This document shows positions 40,454 through 49,285 of a DNA stretch of 64,000 bases, in pieces; the first letter of the stretch is position 1; every line of letters begins with the position of its first letter. A model generated the notes under the pieces. That model had not been told where the DNA came from. It saw only the letters and a program-made list of their open reading frames with translations, and did not search any database. Source of the stretch: Actinoplanes sp. L3-i22 (GTDB lineage: Bacteria; Actinomycetota; Actinomycetes; Mycobacteriales; Micromonosporaceae); assembly GCF_019704555.1 (NCBI RefSeq), contig NZ_AP024745.1, positions 7,758,501 to 7,822,500 on the forward strand. The letters run 5' to 3'. A program made the translations under genes and the position numbers.

Positions 40454-41248
40454 ATGGAAACCACTGAGTACGCCCTCGGGCACACCGACGAGGAATTCGA
40501 ACGGGTCCGCGCGCAGGCGCGGTTGTGGTCGGCCGACACGGCCCGGCTGCTGGATCGTCTCGGGCTGGCGGCCGGCGCCCGATGCCTGGACGCGGGGTGC
40601 GGGCCGGGCGAGACGATGCGGCTGATGGCCGAGCGGGTCGGGCCGACCGGCGAGGTGACCGGCATCGACCTGGACCCGGTGATCAGCTCCTTGGCCCCGG
40701 GCCGGGTGATCATCCACGACCTGACCGCGGACGAGCCGGTCCCGGGCGGGCCGTACGACCTGGTCCACGCCCGCCTGCTGCTGTTCCACACGCCGCGGCG
40801 GGCGGAGGTGCTGCGGCGGCTGTGGGACGCGGTCGCGCCCGGCGGGCACCTGCTGGTGCAGGACTACGACCTGGGCGCGGTCGGGCTGAACCCGTCGCTG
40901 GACATCGTCGAGGAGATGACCGCGCTGGTGGTCGCGGCGTTCGGGGCGGCCGGGTGCGACGTGCGGGCCGGCAGCCGGTTGCCGTACCTGATGGCGGAGG
41001 CCGGCATCGGCGCGCCGGACGGCACCGACGTGGCCGGCCGGCTGGTCCCGGCCGCGGCCGGCACGCCGATCCTGGAGAGCGTCTACCTGAGCCTGCTCCC
41101 GGTCGCCTACGCGAAGGGCCTGATCACGCCGCCCGACGCCGAGAAGGCGATCGACACGCTGCGCCGGGAGACCGCCGCGAACCCCGACCGGTACGTACTG
41201 CTGCCCCTGCTCAACGGGGCCTGGAAGCGCAAGGGAGAAGCACGATGA
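40454..41248 (+). CDS. SAM-dependent class I methyltransferase
   Basis: The 264-aa protein has the SAM-binding motif I LDAGCGPGETMRLM near residue 45, acidic motif II GIDLD, motif III PYDLVHARLLLFH and a post-motif segment APGGHLLVQDYDLG. The C-terminal half is specific and not recognised (GLNPSLDIVEEMTALV; GLITPPDAEKAIDTL). Its stop overlaps the start of the 171-aa gene, which overlaps the aminotransferase start, so the three form one translationally coupled unit, probably making or tailoring a small molecule. Confidence 0.88.
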   Translation: METTEYALGHTDEEFERVRAQARLWSADTARLLDRLGLAAGARCLDAGCGPGETMRLMAERVGPTGEVTGIDLDPVISSLAPGRVIIHDLTADEPVPGGPYDLVHARLLLFHTPRRAEVLRRLWDAVAPGGHLLVQDYDLGAVGLNPSLDIVEEMTALVVAAFGAAGCDVRAGSRLPYLMAEAGIGAPDGTDVAGRLVPAAAGTPILESVYLSLLPVAYAKGLITPPDAEKAIDTLRRETAANPDRYVLLPLLNGAWKRKGEAR

Positions 41249-41760
41249 GCATCGTCCTGCACGACATCCCGGCGGCGGTCCGGGAATACCTCGACGACCT
41301 GGTGATCGTGAAGATCACCGCGGTCGTCCCGACCGACCCGGACCAGAACGTGCTGACCACGGATCAGGTGGGCGCGTTCACGGTGAGCGCGTTCAACGGC
41401 GGGGTCCCGAACGGCGTCCGGGTGATCAACGTGCTCTACCACGTGGCGATCGCCGACGCGGCCGGCACGAAGGGCGTCGTCGCCAAACTGCTCGTGCCCG
41501 ACCTCGCCGTCGGCGAGACCTTCGCCGACCAGGAGGCGACCCGGCCGCTCAAGCCCGGCACCAGGCACACCGACTACTTCGTCCGGCTGCCCGACACCGA
41601 CCTCGGCCAGGGTGACACCAGCGAGCTGCCGCTCACGCTGATCTGCCTGGACGACGGCGACGCGAAGATCAGCTGCCACGTCCACGCCGACGTGGACCGG
41701 GACGCGCTGTTCCCGAACAGCGAGAGCCACAGCACCGGGCAAGGTCTGACGGTGCTGTGA
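41245..41760 (+). CDS. Unrecognised 171-aa beta-rich protein in methyltransferase/aminotransferase operon
   Basis: I do not recognise a family. The sequence alternates short beta strands (LVIVKITAVVPTDPDQNVL, GVRVINVLYHVAIAD, GVVAKLLVPD) with loops, suggesting a compact beta-sandwich of Ig or C2-like type. There is no signal or membrane segment. His residues cluster in the C-terminal third (GTRHTDYF, CHVHADVD). The ATG overlaps the methyltransferase TGA (ATGA) with AAGGGAGAAG upstream, and the stop overlaps the aminotransferase GTG. Its conservation with this pair would decide its relevance. Confidence 0.75.
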   Translation: MSIVLHDIPAAVREYLDDLVIVKITAVVPTDPDQNVLTTDQVGAFTVSAFNGGVPNGVRVINVLYHVAIADAAGTKGVVAKLLVPDLAVGETFADQEATRPLKPGTRHTDYFVRLPDTDLGQGDTSELPLTLICLDDGDAKISCHVHADVDRDALFPNSESHSTGQGLTVL

Positions 41761-43106
41761 ACACCTTCGACGTGCAGCGGCTCCGGTGGCACTTCGACTT
41801 CGCGCGGACCGGCCGGGTGGTGACCAACAACGCGGCCAGCACCCAGCCGCCGCGCGAACTCGTCGAGCTGTACCGGAGCCTGATCCCCTGGTACGAGAAC
41901 GTGCACCGCGGCCAGTCGGCGGCGTCCCGGTACACCACCGAGCTGTTCGAGCTGGCCTACGACACCATCGCCGGCTGGCTCAACGCGCCCGGCCGCGGCA
42001 GCATCGTGACCTGCCGGAACACCACCGAGGCGATCAACACGGTGATGTATTCGCTGCTCACCGAGTTCCGTGACGGCGACAACGTGGTGACCACGGCGCT
42101 GGAGCACAACTCGAACTTCGTCCCCTGGTACGCGATGTGCCGGGAGATCCTGCCCCGCTTCGGGCGGCACGTCGAGTACCGGGTGGCCCGCTTCGACCCG
42201 GTCACCGGGCAGCTCGACCTGGAGCACCTCGCGTCGCTGGTGGACGCGCGGACCAAACTCGTCGCCTGCACCGGCGCGTCCAACTTCCTGGGCACCAGGC
42301 CCGATCTGGCGGCGGTCCGCCGGATCACCCTGGCCAGCGGATACCGGCAGCCCGACGGCGATCACCGCAGCCTGCTGCTGGTCGACGGCGCGCAGCTCGT
42401 ACCGACCGCCGCGATCGACGTGCGGGCGCTCGGCGTCGACTACCTGGCCTTCTCGTTCCACAAGCTGATGGCCCCGTTCGGCGTCGGCGTCCTCTACGGC
42501 CGCGAGGAACTTCTCAACACCACAAGACCGTTTTTGTACGGCGGTGACATGGTCGCCGAACAGGGCGTCACCGCCGAGCACGTGCGGTACAACCGGCTCC
42601 CGTGGAAATACGCGGCGGGGACCCCGAACATCCTCGGCGTGATCGTCTCGGCCCAGGCGTTGCGGCTGCTCGTGGACCTGGTGGCGCCCGAACCGGCCGG
42701 CTATTTCGGCACCGGGCGGCCGTTGGGCCGGGCCACGATCGAGCGGGCGATGGACCGGGTCGCGGCGCACACCCGCGCGCTGACCGGGCGCGCGCTCGAC
42801 GCCGTACGGGAAATCGATGGTTTGAAGGTCTTTGGCCCGGAGTCGGCGGCGGACCGTGCGCCGCTGATCTCTTTCGGTCTTTCCGGGTGGAGCCCGATGC
42901 GGCTCGCGGAGGAGCTGGACCGGCGCGGCGTCGAGTCGCGGGCCGGCTGCCACTGCGCGACGCTGGCGCATCGGGCACTCGGCCTGGACCCGCCGGCGAG
43001 CTGCCGGTTGAGTTTCGCCGTCTACAACACGGCCGGCGACGTGGACCGCGCGACCGGCGCGCTGCGGGAGATCGCCGCCCGGCGGCTCAGTCCGGCAGCA
43101 GGTTGA
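41757..43106 (+). CDS. Class V aminotransferase, cysteine desulfurase (SufS/NifS)-like
   Basis: The 449-aa PLP enzyme has LLVDGAQLVP (Asp for the PLP ring), the PLP-lysine SFHKLMAPFGVGVLYG, and RAGCHCA near residue 395, similar to the RAGHHCA active-site loop of SufS with the catalytic Cys. It could extract sulfur from cysteine or perform a related amino-acid reaction; the unusual second Cys is noted. GTG 41757 overlaps the previous stop. It ends convergent with the Lrp gene, overlapping it by 20 nt. Confidence 0.86.
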   Translation: MNTFDVQRLRWHFDFARTGRVVTNNAASTQPPRELVELYRSLIPWYENVHRGQSAASRYTTELFELAYDTIAGWLNAPGRGSIVTCRNTTEAINTVMYSLLTEFRDGDNVVTTALEHNSNFVPWYAMCREILPRFGRHVEYRVARFDPVTGQLDLEHLASLVDARTKLVACTGASNFLGTRPDLAAVRRITLASGYRQPDGDHRSLLLVDGAQLVPTAAIDVRALGVDYLAFSFHKLMAPFGVGVLYGREELLNTTRPFLYGGDMVAEQGVTAEHVRYNRLPWKYAAGTPNILGVIVSAQALRLLVDLVAPEPAGYFGTGRPLGRATIERAMDRVAAHTRALTGRALDAVREIDGLKVFGPESAADRAPLISFGLSGWSPMRLAEELDRRGVESRAGCHCATLAHRALGLDPPASCRLSFAVYNTAGDVDRATGALREIAARRLSPAAG

Positions 43107-43536
43107 GCGGGCGCTCGAAGAACGTCTCCAGGACCACGACGGTCTGCGTGCCGGAGACGCCGTCGATCGCGTAGATCTCCCGCAGCGCGGCCTGCAGCTG
43201 CTCGTTGGTCGCCGTGCGCAGCTTCACCAGCAGCGACGACGCGCCCGCGACGACGTGCGCCTCCTGGATCGCGGGGATCGCCAGCAGCGCGTCCCGGGTC
43301 GGCGGATCCCCCATCCAGGAGGCCGCGCTGATCATCACGTAGGCGGCGACGCCGCGCTCGACGGCGGCCGGATCGATCTCGACGGTGGTGCGGCGGATCA
43401 CGCCGCGGTCGCGCAGTTTCCGGACCCGATCATGGGCCGAGGCCGCGGAGAGGCCGACCGCGCGGCCCAGCTCGGCATAGGACCGCGTCGCGTCCTCCTG
43501 CAGCCGCGTCAACAGCTGCCGATCGATCTCGTCCAC
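43087..43536 (-). CDS. Lrp/AsnC-family transcriptional regulator
   Basis: The 149-aa regulator has the AsnC helix-turn-helix, DEIDRQLLTRLQEDATRSYAELGRAVGLSAASAHDRVRKLRDRGVI, and the RAM sensing domain with AAYVMISA and FFERPLNLL. GTG 43536 with AGGGGG upstream is chosen; the frame is open further. It diverges from an SMP-30 lactonase gene with a palindrome on that promoter and may control it or the convergent aminotransferase operon. Confidence 0.9.
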   Translation of the reverse strand: MDEIDRQLLTRLQEDATRSYAELGRAVGLSAASAHDRVRKLRDRGVIRRTTVEIDPAAVERGVAAYVMISAASWMGDPPTRDALLAIPAIQEAHVVAGASSLLVKLRTATNEQLQAALREIYAIDGVSGTQTVVVLETFFERPLNLLPD

Positions 43537-43571
43537 ATCGACCCCCTGATTGCGTTCGGCCAAATATGCCC

Positions 43572-43602
43572 TTGACCTTATCAGGTAAGGCCAAGCTACT
43601 CT
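43572..43602 (+). promoter_or_regulatory. Leaderless promoter of the SMP-30 gene with palindrome
   Basis: TTGACC (43572-43577) and TACTCT (43597-43602) are 19 nt apart and the -10 box ends 6 nt before GTG 43609. CCTTATCAGGTAAGG (43576-43590), a 7-bp inverted repeat with one mismatch around a central A, overlaps the -35 and spacer. The GTG has no SD. Confidence 0.65.
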
Positions 43603-43608
43603 CTGGAC

Positions 43609-44502
43609 GTGATCGCTACGGAGTTCAAGAAGCTCGACGACCGGTTCCGGTATGTGGACGGCGACTACGTCCTGGAGCGCCTGCACACCGGCTGCCGCAA
43701 GACCGAGGGGCCCGCCTGGTTCCCGGCCGGCCGCTATCTGGTGTGGAGCGACATCCCCAACGACCGGCTGATGCGCTGGGACGAGACGACCGGCGCGGTC
43801 GGCGTGTTCCGGCCCGGGTCCGGGTACGCCAACGGCAACACCGTGGACGGGCAGGGCCGCCTGGTCACCTGCGAGCAGGGCAACCGCCGGGTCACCCGCA
43901 CCGAGCACGACGGCACCGTGACCGTGCTCGCCGACACGTTCCAGGGCAGGCGCCTGAACAGCCCGAACGACGTCGTGGTCCGGTCCGACGGGACGATCTG
44001 GTTCACCGATCCGGGGTACGGCATCGACAGCGACTACGAGGGACACCGGGCCGACAACGAGTTCGGCGGCGCGTGTCACGTGTTCCGGCTCGACCCGGCC
44101 ACCGGCGACCTGCGCATCGTCGCCGACGACTTCGCCCGCCCCAACGGCCTGGCCTTCTCCCCCGACGAGCGGCTGCTCTACATCGCCGACACCCGCCAGG
44201 AGCCGAGCCACATCCGGGTCTTCGAGGTCGCCGAGGACGGCACGCTCGACGGCGGCGGCATCTTCGCGACCTGCGACTTCGGACGTTTCGACGGGATGCG
44301 CGCGGACACCGCCGGCCGGATCTGGGCGGCGTCGTGGGACGGCCTGCACTGCTTCGCGCCGGACGGGACCCTGATCGGCAAGCTGCTGACCCCGGAGCCG
44401 GTCGCGAACCTCACGTTCGGCGGCCCGGCGCTCAACCAGCTGTTCCTCACCGCCGGAAGGTCGGTCTACTCACTCCGGGTCACGTTCAACGGGGCCCGCT
44501 GA
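43609..44502 (+). CDS. SMP-30/gluconolactonase-family lactonase
   Basis: The 297-aa six-bladed beta-propeller has TEGPAWFPAGRYLVWSDIPNDRL (metal-binding Glu), NTVDGQGRLVTCEQGNRRVTRTE, RRLNSPNDVVVRSDGTIWFTDPGYG and RPNGLAFSPDERLLYIADT. These are the hallmark segments of SMP-30/gluconolactonase calcium-dependent lactonases that hydrolyse sugar lactones. GTG 43609 fits a leaderless promoter. It faces the second SMP-30 gene tail-to-tail, 8 nt apart, suggesting a functional or evolutionary pair. Confidence 0.9.
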   Translation: MIATEFKKLDDRFRYVDGDYVLERLHTGCRKTEGPAWFPAGRYLVWSDIPNDRLMRWDETTGAVGVFRPGSGYANGNTVDGQGRLVTCEQGNRRVTRTEHDGTVTVLADTFQGRRLNSPNDVVVRSDGTIWFTDPGYGIDSDYEGHRADNEFGGACHVFRLDPATGDLRIVADDFARPNGLAFSPDERLLYIADTRQEPSHIRVFEVAEDGTLDGGGIFATCDFGRFDGMRADTAGRIWAASWDGLHCFAPDGTLIGKLLTPEPVANLTFGGPALNQLFLTAGRSVYSLRVTFNGAR

Positions 44503-44510
44503 CCGCCGCC

Positions 44511-45347
44511 TCAGGGATGCCCGGCGCCGGGCGCCGGCGCCGGGACGGACCAGACGCGGCCGGTGCGCTCCCCCGCATCGCCGCCCCAGGTCTGACCGAC
44601 AACGAGCAGGCGCGGACGCTCCTCGCGGCTGACCACACAGGCGAACGCGCCCCGGTCGAACAAGACCGTCGCCAGCACCTCCCCGCCCTCACGAACCCGC
44701 AGGCAGCGCTGGTTGCCGACATCCGCCAGCCAGACCGCGCCGGCCGCGTCGACACAGATCCCGTCGGGGTGATCCCCCGGCGTCGCGGCCCACACCCGAC
44801 GATCATTCAAAAGACCATCAAGACCGATTCGGTACGCCGTGAGCCGCTCCGCGTAGGACTCCGCCACGATCAGCGTGCCGCCGTCCGCGGTGACCGCCAT
44901 GCCGTTCGGGAACGCCAGGTCGTCCGCCACCGGCACCACCTCGCCGTCCGGCCGGACCAGCACGACCAGGCCGGGGGCGAACTCCCCGCCGGGGAAGTCG
45001 AAGCCGATGCTGTTGACGTAGGCGTTGCCCCGGCCGTCGACGACGATGTCGTTCCACGGCTTCCGCGAGACCCCGCCCAGCTCGGCGTGCGTGACCAGGG
45101 ACCCGTCCGGCTCCCGCCGGAGCAGCCGCTGCCGGGCCGAGTCCACGATCAGCAGCCGCCCGTCCGGCAGGAAGTCGATGCACATCGGGAACGACGGGAC
45201 GCTCGCCATCACCTCCGGCCGGCCGTCGCCGCCGAGCGCGATCACCTGGTTCGCACCCCAGTCGGAGAACCACAACCGGCCGTCGTGCCAGCGCGGCGAC
45301 TCCCCGAACGCCACGCCGTCCAACAGGACCTCAGGCTCGCTCGTCAT
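44511..45347 (-). CDS. Second SMP-30/gluconolactonase-family lactonase
   Basis: The 278-aa beta-propeller has FGESPRWHDGRLWFSDWGANQV, DFLPDGRLLIVDS, KPWNDIVVDGRGNAYVNSIGFDFPGG and FPNGMAVTADGGTLIVAES. The motif spacing differs from the other lactonase, so it is a distant paralogue. ATG 45347 overlaps the STAND NTPase stop by 4 nt, so it is the last gene of that operon. Substrate unknown. Confidence 0.88.
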   Translation of the reverse strand: MTSEPEVLLDGVAFGESPRWHDGRLWFSDWGANQVIALGGDGRPEVMASVPSFPMCIDFLPDGRLLIVDSARQRLLRREPDGSLVTHAELGGVSRKPWNDIVVDGRGNAYVNSIGFDFPGGEFAPGLVVLVRPDGEVVPVADDLAFPNGMAVTADGGTLIVAESYAERLTAYRIGLDGLLNDRRVWAATPGDHPDGICVDAAGAVWLADVGNQRCLRVREGGEVLATVLFDRGAFACVVSREERPRLLVVGQTWGGDAGERTGRVWSVPAPAPGAGHP

Positions 45348-48300
45348 CGTTCCATCAGACACCGGTCGCGCTCGTACCGCTCGATGATCCGCAGCGCCAG
45401 TTCCGGCCACAGCTCGGCGACCGCGCCGAGCGGCTGGTACCACTTGCCGATGGCGAACGCGTGCGCGAGCGGCGTGGCGGCCCCGGCCCGGCCGGCCGCC
45501 CGGCCGATCTCGATCAGCGCCCGGACCCGATCGCCCGGGTCGGGCAGGCCGAGCGCGATCCGCTGGGCCGGCTCGATCAGCCCGGCCGCCGCCATCGCGC
45601 GGGCGATCGCGGTCAGCGCCGCCGGCCGGCCCAGCGGGTCGGAGATCCCCCGGGCCACCCGCTCCGCCTGCGGGTAGGCGCCGACCGTGGCCATCGCCGC
45701 GGCGACCGCCTCCGGAGCCAGCGTGTGCGGGCTGATGTTGGCCAGCAGCCGTTCGGCCCGGTCGCACTCGCCGGCCGCGGCCAGCCCGGTCGCCACCCCG
45801 GCCCAGGCGAGATCCCGGGTGAGCGGGTCGGTGGCCTCGCCGGCCATCCGCTCGGCCCGCCGGTGGTCGCCGGTCGCGATCACCGCCTGGACCACGGCGG
45901 ACAGCAGCAGACCCCGGCGGTACGGGTCGAGCACCCGCCCGAGGATCCGCACGGCCTCCCCGAGATGGGCCTCGGCGCGGGCCCGGTCACCGGCCGCGGC
46001 CTCGGTGCGCGCGAGCGCGGCCAGCGCCTCGCCGCGCAGGACGAAGTTGCCGATCCCGCCGAGAATCCGGTCGACCTGGTCGTGCTCGCCGGCCAGGGCC
46101 AGCCGGACGGCGATCGCCAGGTACGCCTCGGCGCGCCGGGCGGCACGGCCGATCCGGGCGGCGACCTGCCGGGCCTGGCCGGGCTCGCCCGCCGCGATCA
46201 GCGCCCGTACCGCGCCGACCTGGGCCTCGGCCCGCAGCTCCGGGTCGACGATGCCGTTCGCGATCCGGGCCGCCTGCACGCCGTGCCCGGCGGCCGCGAC
46301 CGACCGGACGATCGGCATCAGCGGCTCCGGGACGGCGAGCAGGCTGACCCGGCTGCCGAGCCGCTCGGCCCGCTCGACCTGGCCGAGCGTGACCAGGGCC
46401 CGGGCCACCTCGACGTCGGACGTCGCCCGGGCGGCGGGATCGTCGATCCGCCGCGCGATCCGCTCCGCCTCGCGGAGCAGGTCCTCGGCCGCGTCCGGCC
46501 GGCCGGCGCCGGCCAGGGCACGGGCCACCGCGGTCAGCGCCCCGGCCTGGTCGCGCGGCTCGGGCAGCTCCCGGGCGAGCCGCGCGGCCCGGTCCCGATC
46601 GCCGATCGCCGCGGCCGCCTCGGCGATCACCAGCAGCGCCTCGGGCTCACGGCCGGCCCTTTCCCGGCCTTCTTTGCCGGCCCATTCCAGGCCTGCCCTT
46701 TCCAGCCCGGCCAGGATCTCCCCGGCCCGCGCGGAGGCGTCCCCGGCGTGCATCGCGACCGCGACCGTGGCCAGCGCCTGGACCCGCCAGTACGGCTCGG
46801 TGATGGTCCCGGCGATCCGTTCCGCGTCCGGCAGCAGGTCGCCGGCCCGCTCCCCGGACCCGGTCGTGGTCATCGCCCGCACCAGCTCGGCCCGCAGCCG
46901 GGCCCGGTGGAGACGGTCCGGATGCCGGTCGACGGCGGCCTCGGCCTGGCGGATCATCCGGGCGGCCCGGTGCCGCACGCCCCGGGCCGCGATGGTCACC
47001 GCGATCCGGGCCAGCGCCAGGGCCTGCCGGCGCGGGTCCGCCGGCGACGCCACGATCCGCTCGGCGCGCCGCAGGTCACCGGAGGCCGCCACGACTCCGG
47101 CGATCGCGATCCAGACCGGTTCCGCCGCGTGCCGGTCGGTGAGCCCGCGGGCGGCCGTCTCCGCCCCGTCCGGATCCCCGGCCAGCGCCGTCGCCTCGGC
47201 GATCGCGGCCCGCACCTGCTCCCGGGCGGCCGGATCGGCGACCCCCGCGGCGATCTCGGCGGCCCGCCCGGCCGCCCCGTCGCGGACCAGACCGGCCACG
47301 ATCGCGGTCTGTGCGGCGGTCCGGCCCGCCGGGTCGGAGATGCTCTCGGTGATCATCTCGGCCCGCTCGTACAGTCCGGCGGTCGCCAGCACCTCGGCGA
47401 CCGCGCTCAGCGCGGCCTCCGACGCGCGGCTGTCGGTGAGGCTGCGGGCCAGCGCCTCGGCCCGGACCGGCTGGCCGAGCAGCGCCCAGACCGCGGGCAG
47501 CCCGGCCGGGATGTTGGTGTTGCGCTGCTCGATCCGCTCCAGGTCGATGCCGAGGCAGGCCATCGCCTCCAGATCGGGCTCCGGGCGGCCCAGGCACAGC
47601 TGGTGCGCCGCGCGGATCTCGCCCAGCGCGACGGTGTCCCCGCCGGTGGCGTCGAGCAGCCGGTGGTGCCGGTCCGGATCGGTGGCCAGCTCGGCGGCGC
47701 GGCGCTGGTCGTCGCTCGCCCGCAGCACCCGGAAGTAGGCGCGCAGCAGGTAGTCCGGGGTGTCGGCCGGCCAGCCGCGGTCGCGGTAGGTGTCCGCCCA
47801 GGTGTGCAGGCGGTCGCGATAGCCCGGCATCCGGGGCTCGAGATACTGCTCGGCGGTCCGCTGCAGTTCCTCGTGCCCGAGCAGGTAGCCGTCCTGCCTT
47901 CCGAAGGTGCGGCCGGTGGCGGTGTGCAGCACGGTCACGATCTCGGCCAGGTCGGAGCCGGTCAGCTCGCGCAGGTCCGGGCCGGTCAGCCCGCCCCGCG
48001 CGGCCGTGATCAACCCGAGCACGTCCTGCTCCAGCGGCGAGCCGCGGAGCAGCCGCAGCAGCTCCGACTCGCTCAGCCGCTGCAGGTCACGGGCGTGCGG
48101 CGAGGCGCCGAGCAGGCGGACGATCCCGGGATCGCGCAGCGGGTGCCAGTCCCGCACGTCGTCCGGGATCGGCGGATTCGCCCGCCCCGCGACGATCACC
48201 CGCATCCCGGCCGGCGGCTCCCGGGGCAGCAGCCCGGCGATGCTCTGCGCGTCCCGGCCGGTGGTCACGCCCCGGTCCTCGTCCGAGCCGTCGACGACCA

Positions 48301-48709
48301 GGACCAAGCGGCCGCCGTCCGCCCGGCACTGCTCCGCGGCCTGCGTCAGCAGCTCCAACATGATCGACTCGCGCTGGACCGCGCCGACGACGGTCGGCAG
48401 CTCCTGCCCGGTCAGCGCGCACAACTGCTCGGTCAGCACGGTGACGAAGGCGTCCCGGTTGTCCGCGAGCCGGGCGGTGATGAAGAACGAGATCAACCGG
48501 ACCCGGCCGGCCCGGACCGGCTCCGGCGGGCGCAGGACGAAACTCGAGAGCAGCGCGGATTTCCCGGCCCACGGGCCGGCCCGCCACCAGACGTACGGCC
48601 CACGATCTTCCTGAAGGCAGAAGGCGGCGAGCTCGCCCAGCTCGGGACCGCGATCCAGGAGCCGCGGCGGGGCGATCCGCTCGACCTGGCGCAGGTACGC
48701 CGACCGCAC
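45344..48709 (-). CDS. Large STAND-type NTPase with helical repeats
   Basis: The 1121-aa protein has a P-loop near residues 44-51 (AGPWAGKS) and a Walker B-like LVLVVDGSDEDRG near 137, followed by an AAA-like lid and about 700 residues of degenerate 30-37-residue helical repeats (ERAERI, AAETLARAGDR-like units resembling TPR). This layout, ATPase plus repeat receptor, is that of STAND signalling proteins. The start at GTG 48709 is uncertain: in-frame sequence upstream (to about 48800) has no ATG/GTG but encodes a GQVNVYQSG-like tail resembling related proteins. It overlaps the SMP-30 gene and follows the small gene. Confidence 0.8.
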   Translation of the reverse strand: MRSAYLRQVERIAPPRLLDRGPELGELAAFCLQEDRGPYVWWRAGPWAGKSALLSSFVLRPPEPVRAGRVRLISFFITARLADNRDAFVTVLTEQLCALTGQELPTVVGAVQRESIMLELLTQAAEQCRADGGRLVLVVDGSDEDRGVTTGRDAQSIAGLLPREPPAGMRVIVAGRANPPIPDDVRDWHPLRDPGIVRLLGASPHARDLQRLSESELLRLLRGSPLEQDVLGLITAARGGLTGPDLRELTGSDLAEIVTVLHTATGRTFGRQDGYLLGHEELQRTAEQYLEPRMPGYRDRLHTWADTYRDRGWPADTPDYLLRAYFRVLRASDDQRRAAELATDPDRHHRLLDATGGDTVALGEIRAAHQLCLGRPEPDLEAMACLGIDLERIEQRNTNIPAGLPAVWALLGQPVRAEALARSLTDSRASEAALSAVAEVLATAGLYERAEMITESISDPAGRTAAQTAIVAGLVRDGAAGRAAEIAAGVADPAAREQVRAAIAEATALAGDPDGAETAARGLTDRHAAEPVWIAIAGVVAASGDLRRAERIVASPADPRRQALALARIAVTIAARGVRHRAARMIRQAEAAVDRHPDRLHRARLRAELVRAMTTTGSGERAGDLLPDAERIAGTITEPYWRVQALATVAVAMHAGDASARAGEILAGLERAGLEWAGKEGRERAGREPEALLVIAEAAAAIGDRDRAARLARELPEPRDQAGALTAVARALAGAGRPDAAEDLLREAERIARRIDDPAARATSDVEVARALVTLGQVERAERLGSRVSLLAVPEPLMPIVRSVAAAGHGVQAARIANGIVDPELRAEAQVGAVRALIAAGEPGQARQVAARIGRAARRAEAYLAIAVRLALAGEHDQVDRILGGIGNFVLRGEALAALARTEAAAGDRARAEAHLGEAVRILGRVLDPYRRGLLLSAVVQAVIATGDHRRAERMAGEATDPLTRDLAWAGVATGLAAAGECDRAERLLANISPHTLAPEAVAAAMATVGAYPQAERVARGISDPLGRPAALTAIARAMAAAGLIEPAQRIALGLPDPGDRVRALIEIGRAAGRAGAATPLAHAFAIGKWYQPLGAVAELWPELALRIIERYERDRCLMER

Positions 48710-48834
48710 CGGCCGGGCACCCGGGAGCGAGCCGGACTGATAGACGTTGACCTGTCCGGCGCGCGCGATGCCGATTCCACCGTCGCGGCCCAGGCCGTAC
48801 CACCGTGACGCTGCGCCGGGGTCGGAGGGTGGTG

Positions 48835-49281
48835 CTACCGGCCCGGCTGGCGAGGGTCCCCGACGTACACGTCCCCGGCGACCTGCCCGAACGCGAAACC
48901 CCCGGCCCGCGCGTCGGCGTGCACGTCACCACCGATGAAGATCCGGGCGCCGCCGTTCGCCGCCAGCTGCTCGACCAGGTCGGCCACCGACTGCCCGAAC
49001 GCGTCGTCCCGGCGGGCCGCGGCGGTGACCGCGAGCTCCAGCTGCTGACGGGTCAGCTCGCTGACCTCCCCCTGACCGGCGGCGGCCCGCGCGGCCTCCT
49101 CGTCGAGGTCGGTCAGCACCGGGTGCGCGCCGAGCTTCGCGGTGACCGTCTCGGAGAGCTTGTCCATCCCGGCGTCGATCACCGTGTCCACATCGGCGTC
49201 GAGGCGGCCGGCCACCCGCCGGGCCTTCTGGACGGCCCAGGCGATCACGTACCCGGCCACCAGGCTTCCTTCAATCACCAT
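48835..49281 (-). CDS. Small 148-aa protein upstream of the STAND NTPase
   Basis: I do not recognise a named family. The protein begins with a helical, possibly membrane-associated segment (GSLVAGYVIAWAVQKARRVAGRLDADVDTVIDAGMDKL), then helices rich in Ala/Glu and a final beta region with repeated GGDVHADARAGGFAFGQVAGDVYVGD. The end resembles the GQVNVYQSG motif at the N-terminal flank of the NTPase, suggesting that the two interact. ATG 49281 with GAGGG upstream is chosen over the ORF start at 49368. It lies 4 nt after the MFS stop and about 126 nt before the NTPase start. Confidence 0.75.
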   Translation of the reverse strand: MVIEGSLVAGYVIAWAVQKARRVAGRLDADVDTVIDAGMDKLSETVTAKLGAHPVLTDLDEEAARAAAGQGEVSELTRQQLELAVTAAARRDDAFGQSVADLVEQLAANGGARIFIGGDVHADARAGGFAFGQVAGDVYVGDPRQPGR

Positions 49282-49285
49282 GCCC

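Noticed and set aside
45461..48808. A 1115-codon plus-strand open frame opposite the STAND NTPase gene
   Set aside because: The translation is Arg/Pro/Gly-rich and has no recognisable domain; the minus strand has the NTPase motifs and repeat pattern.
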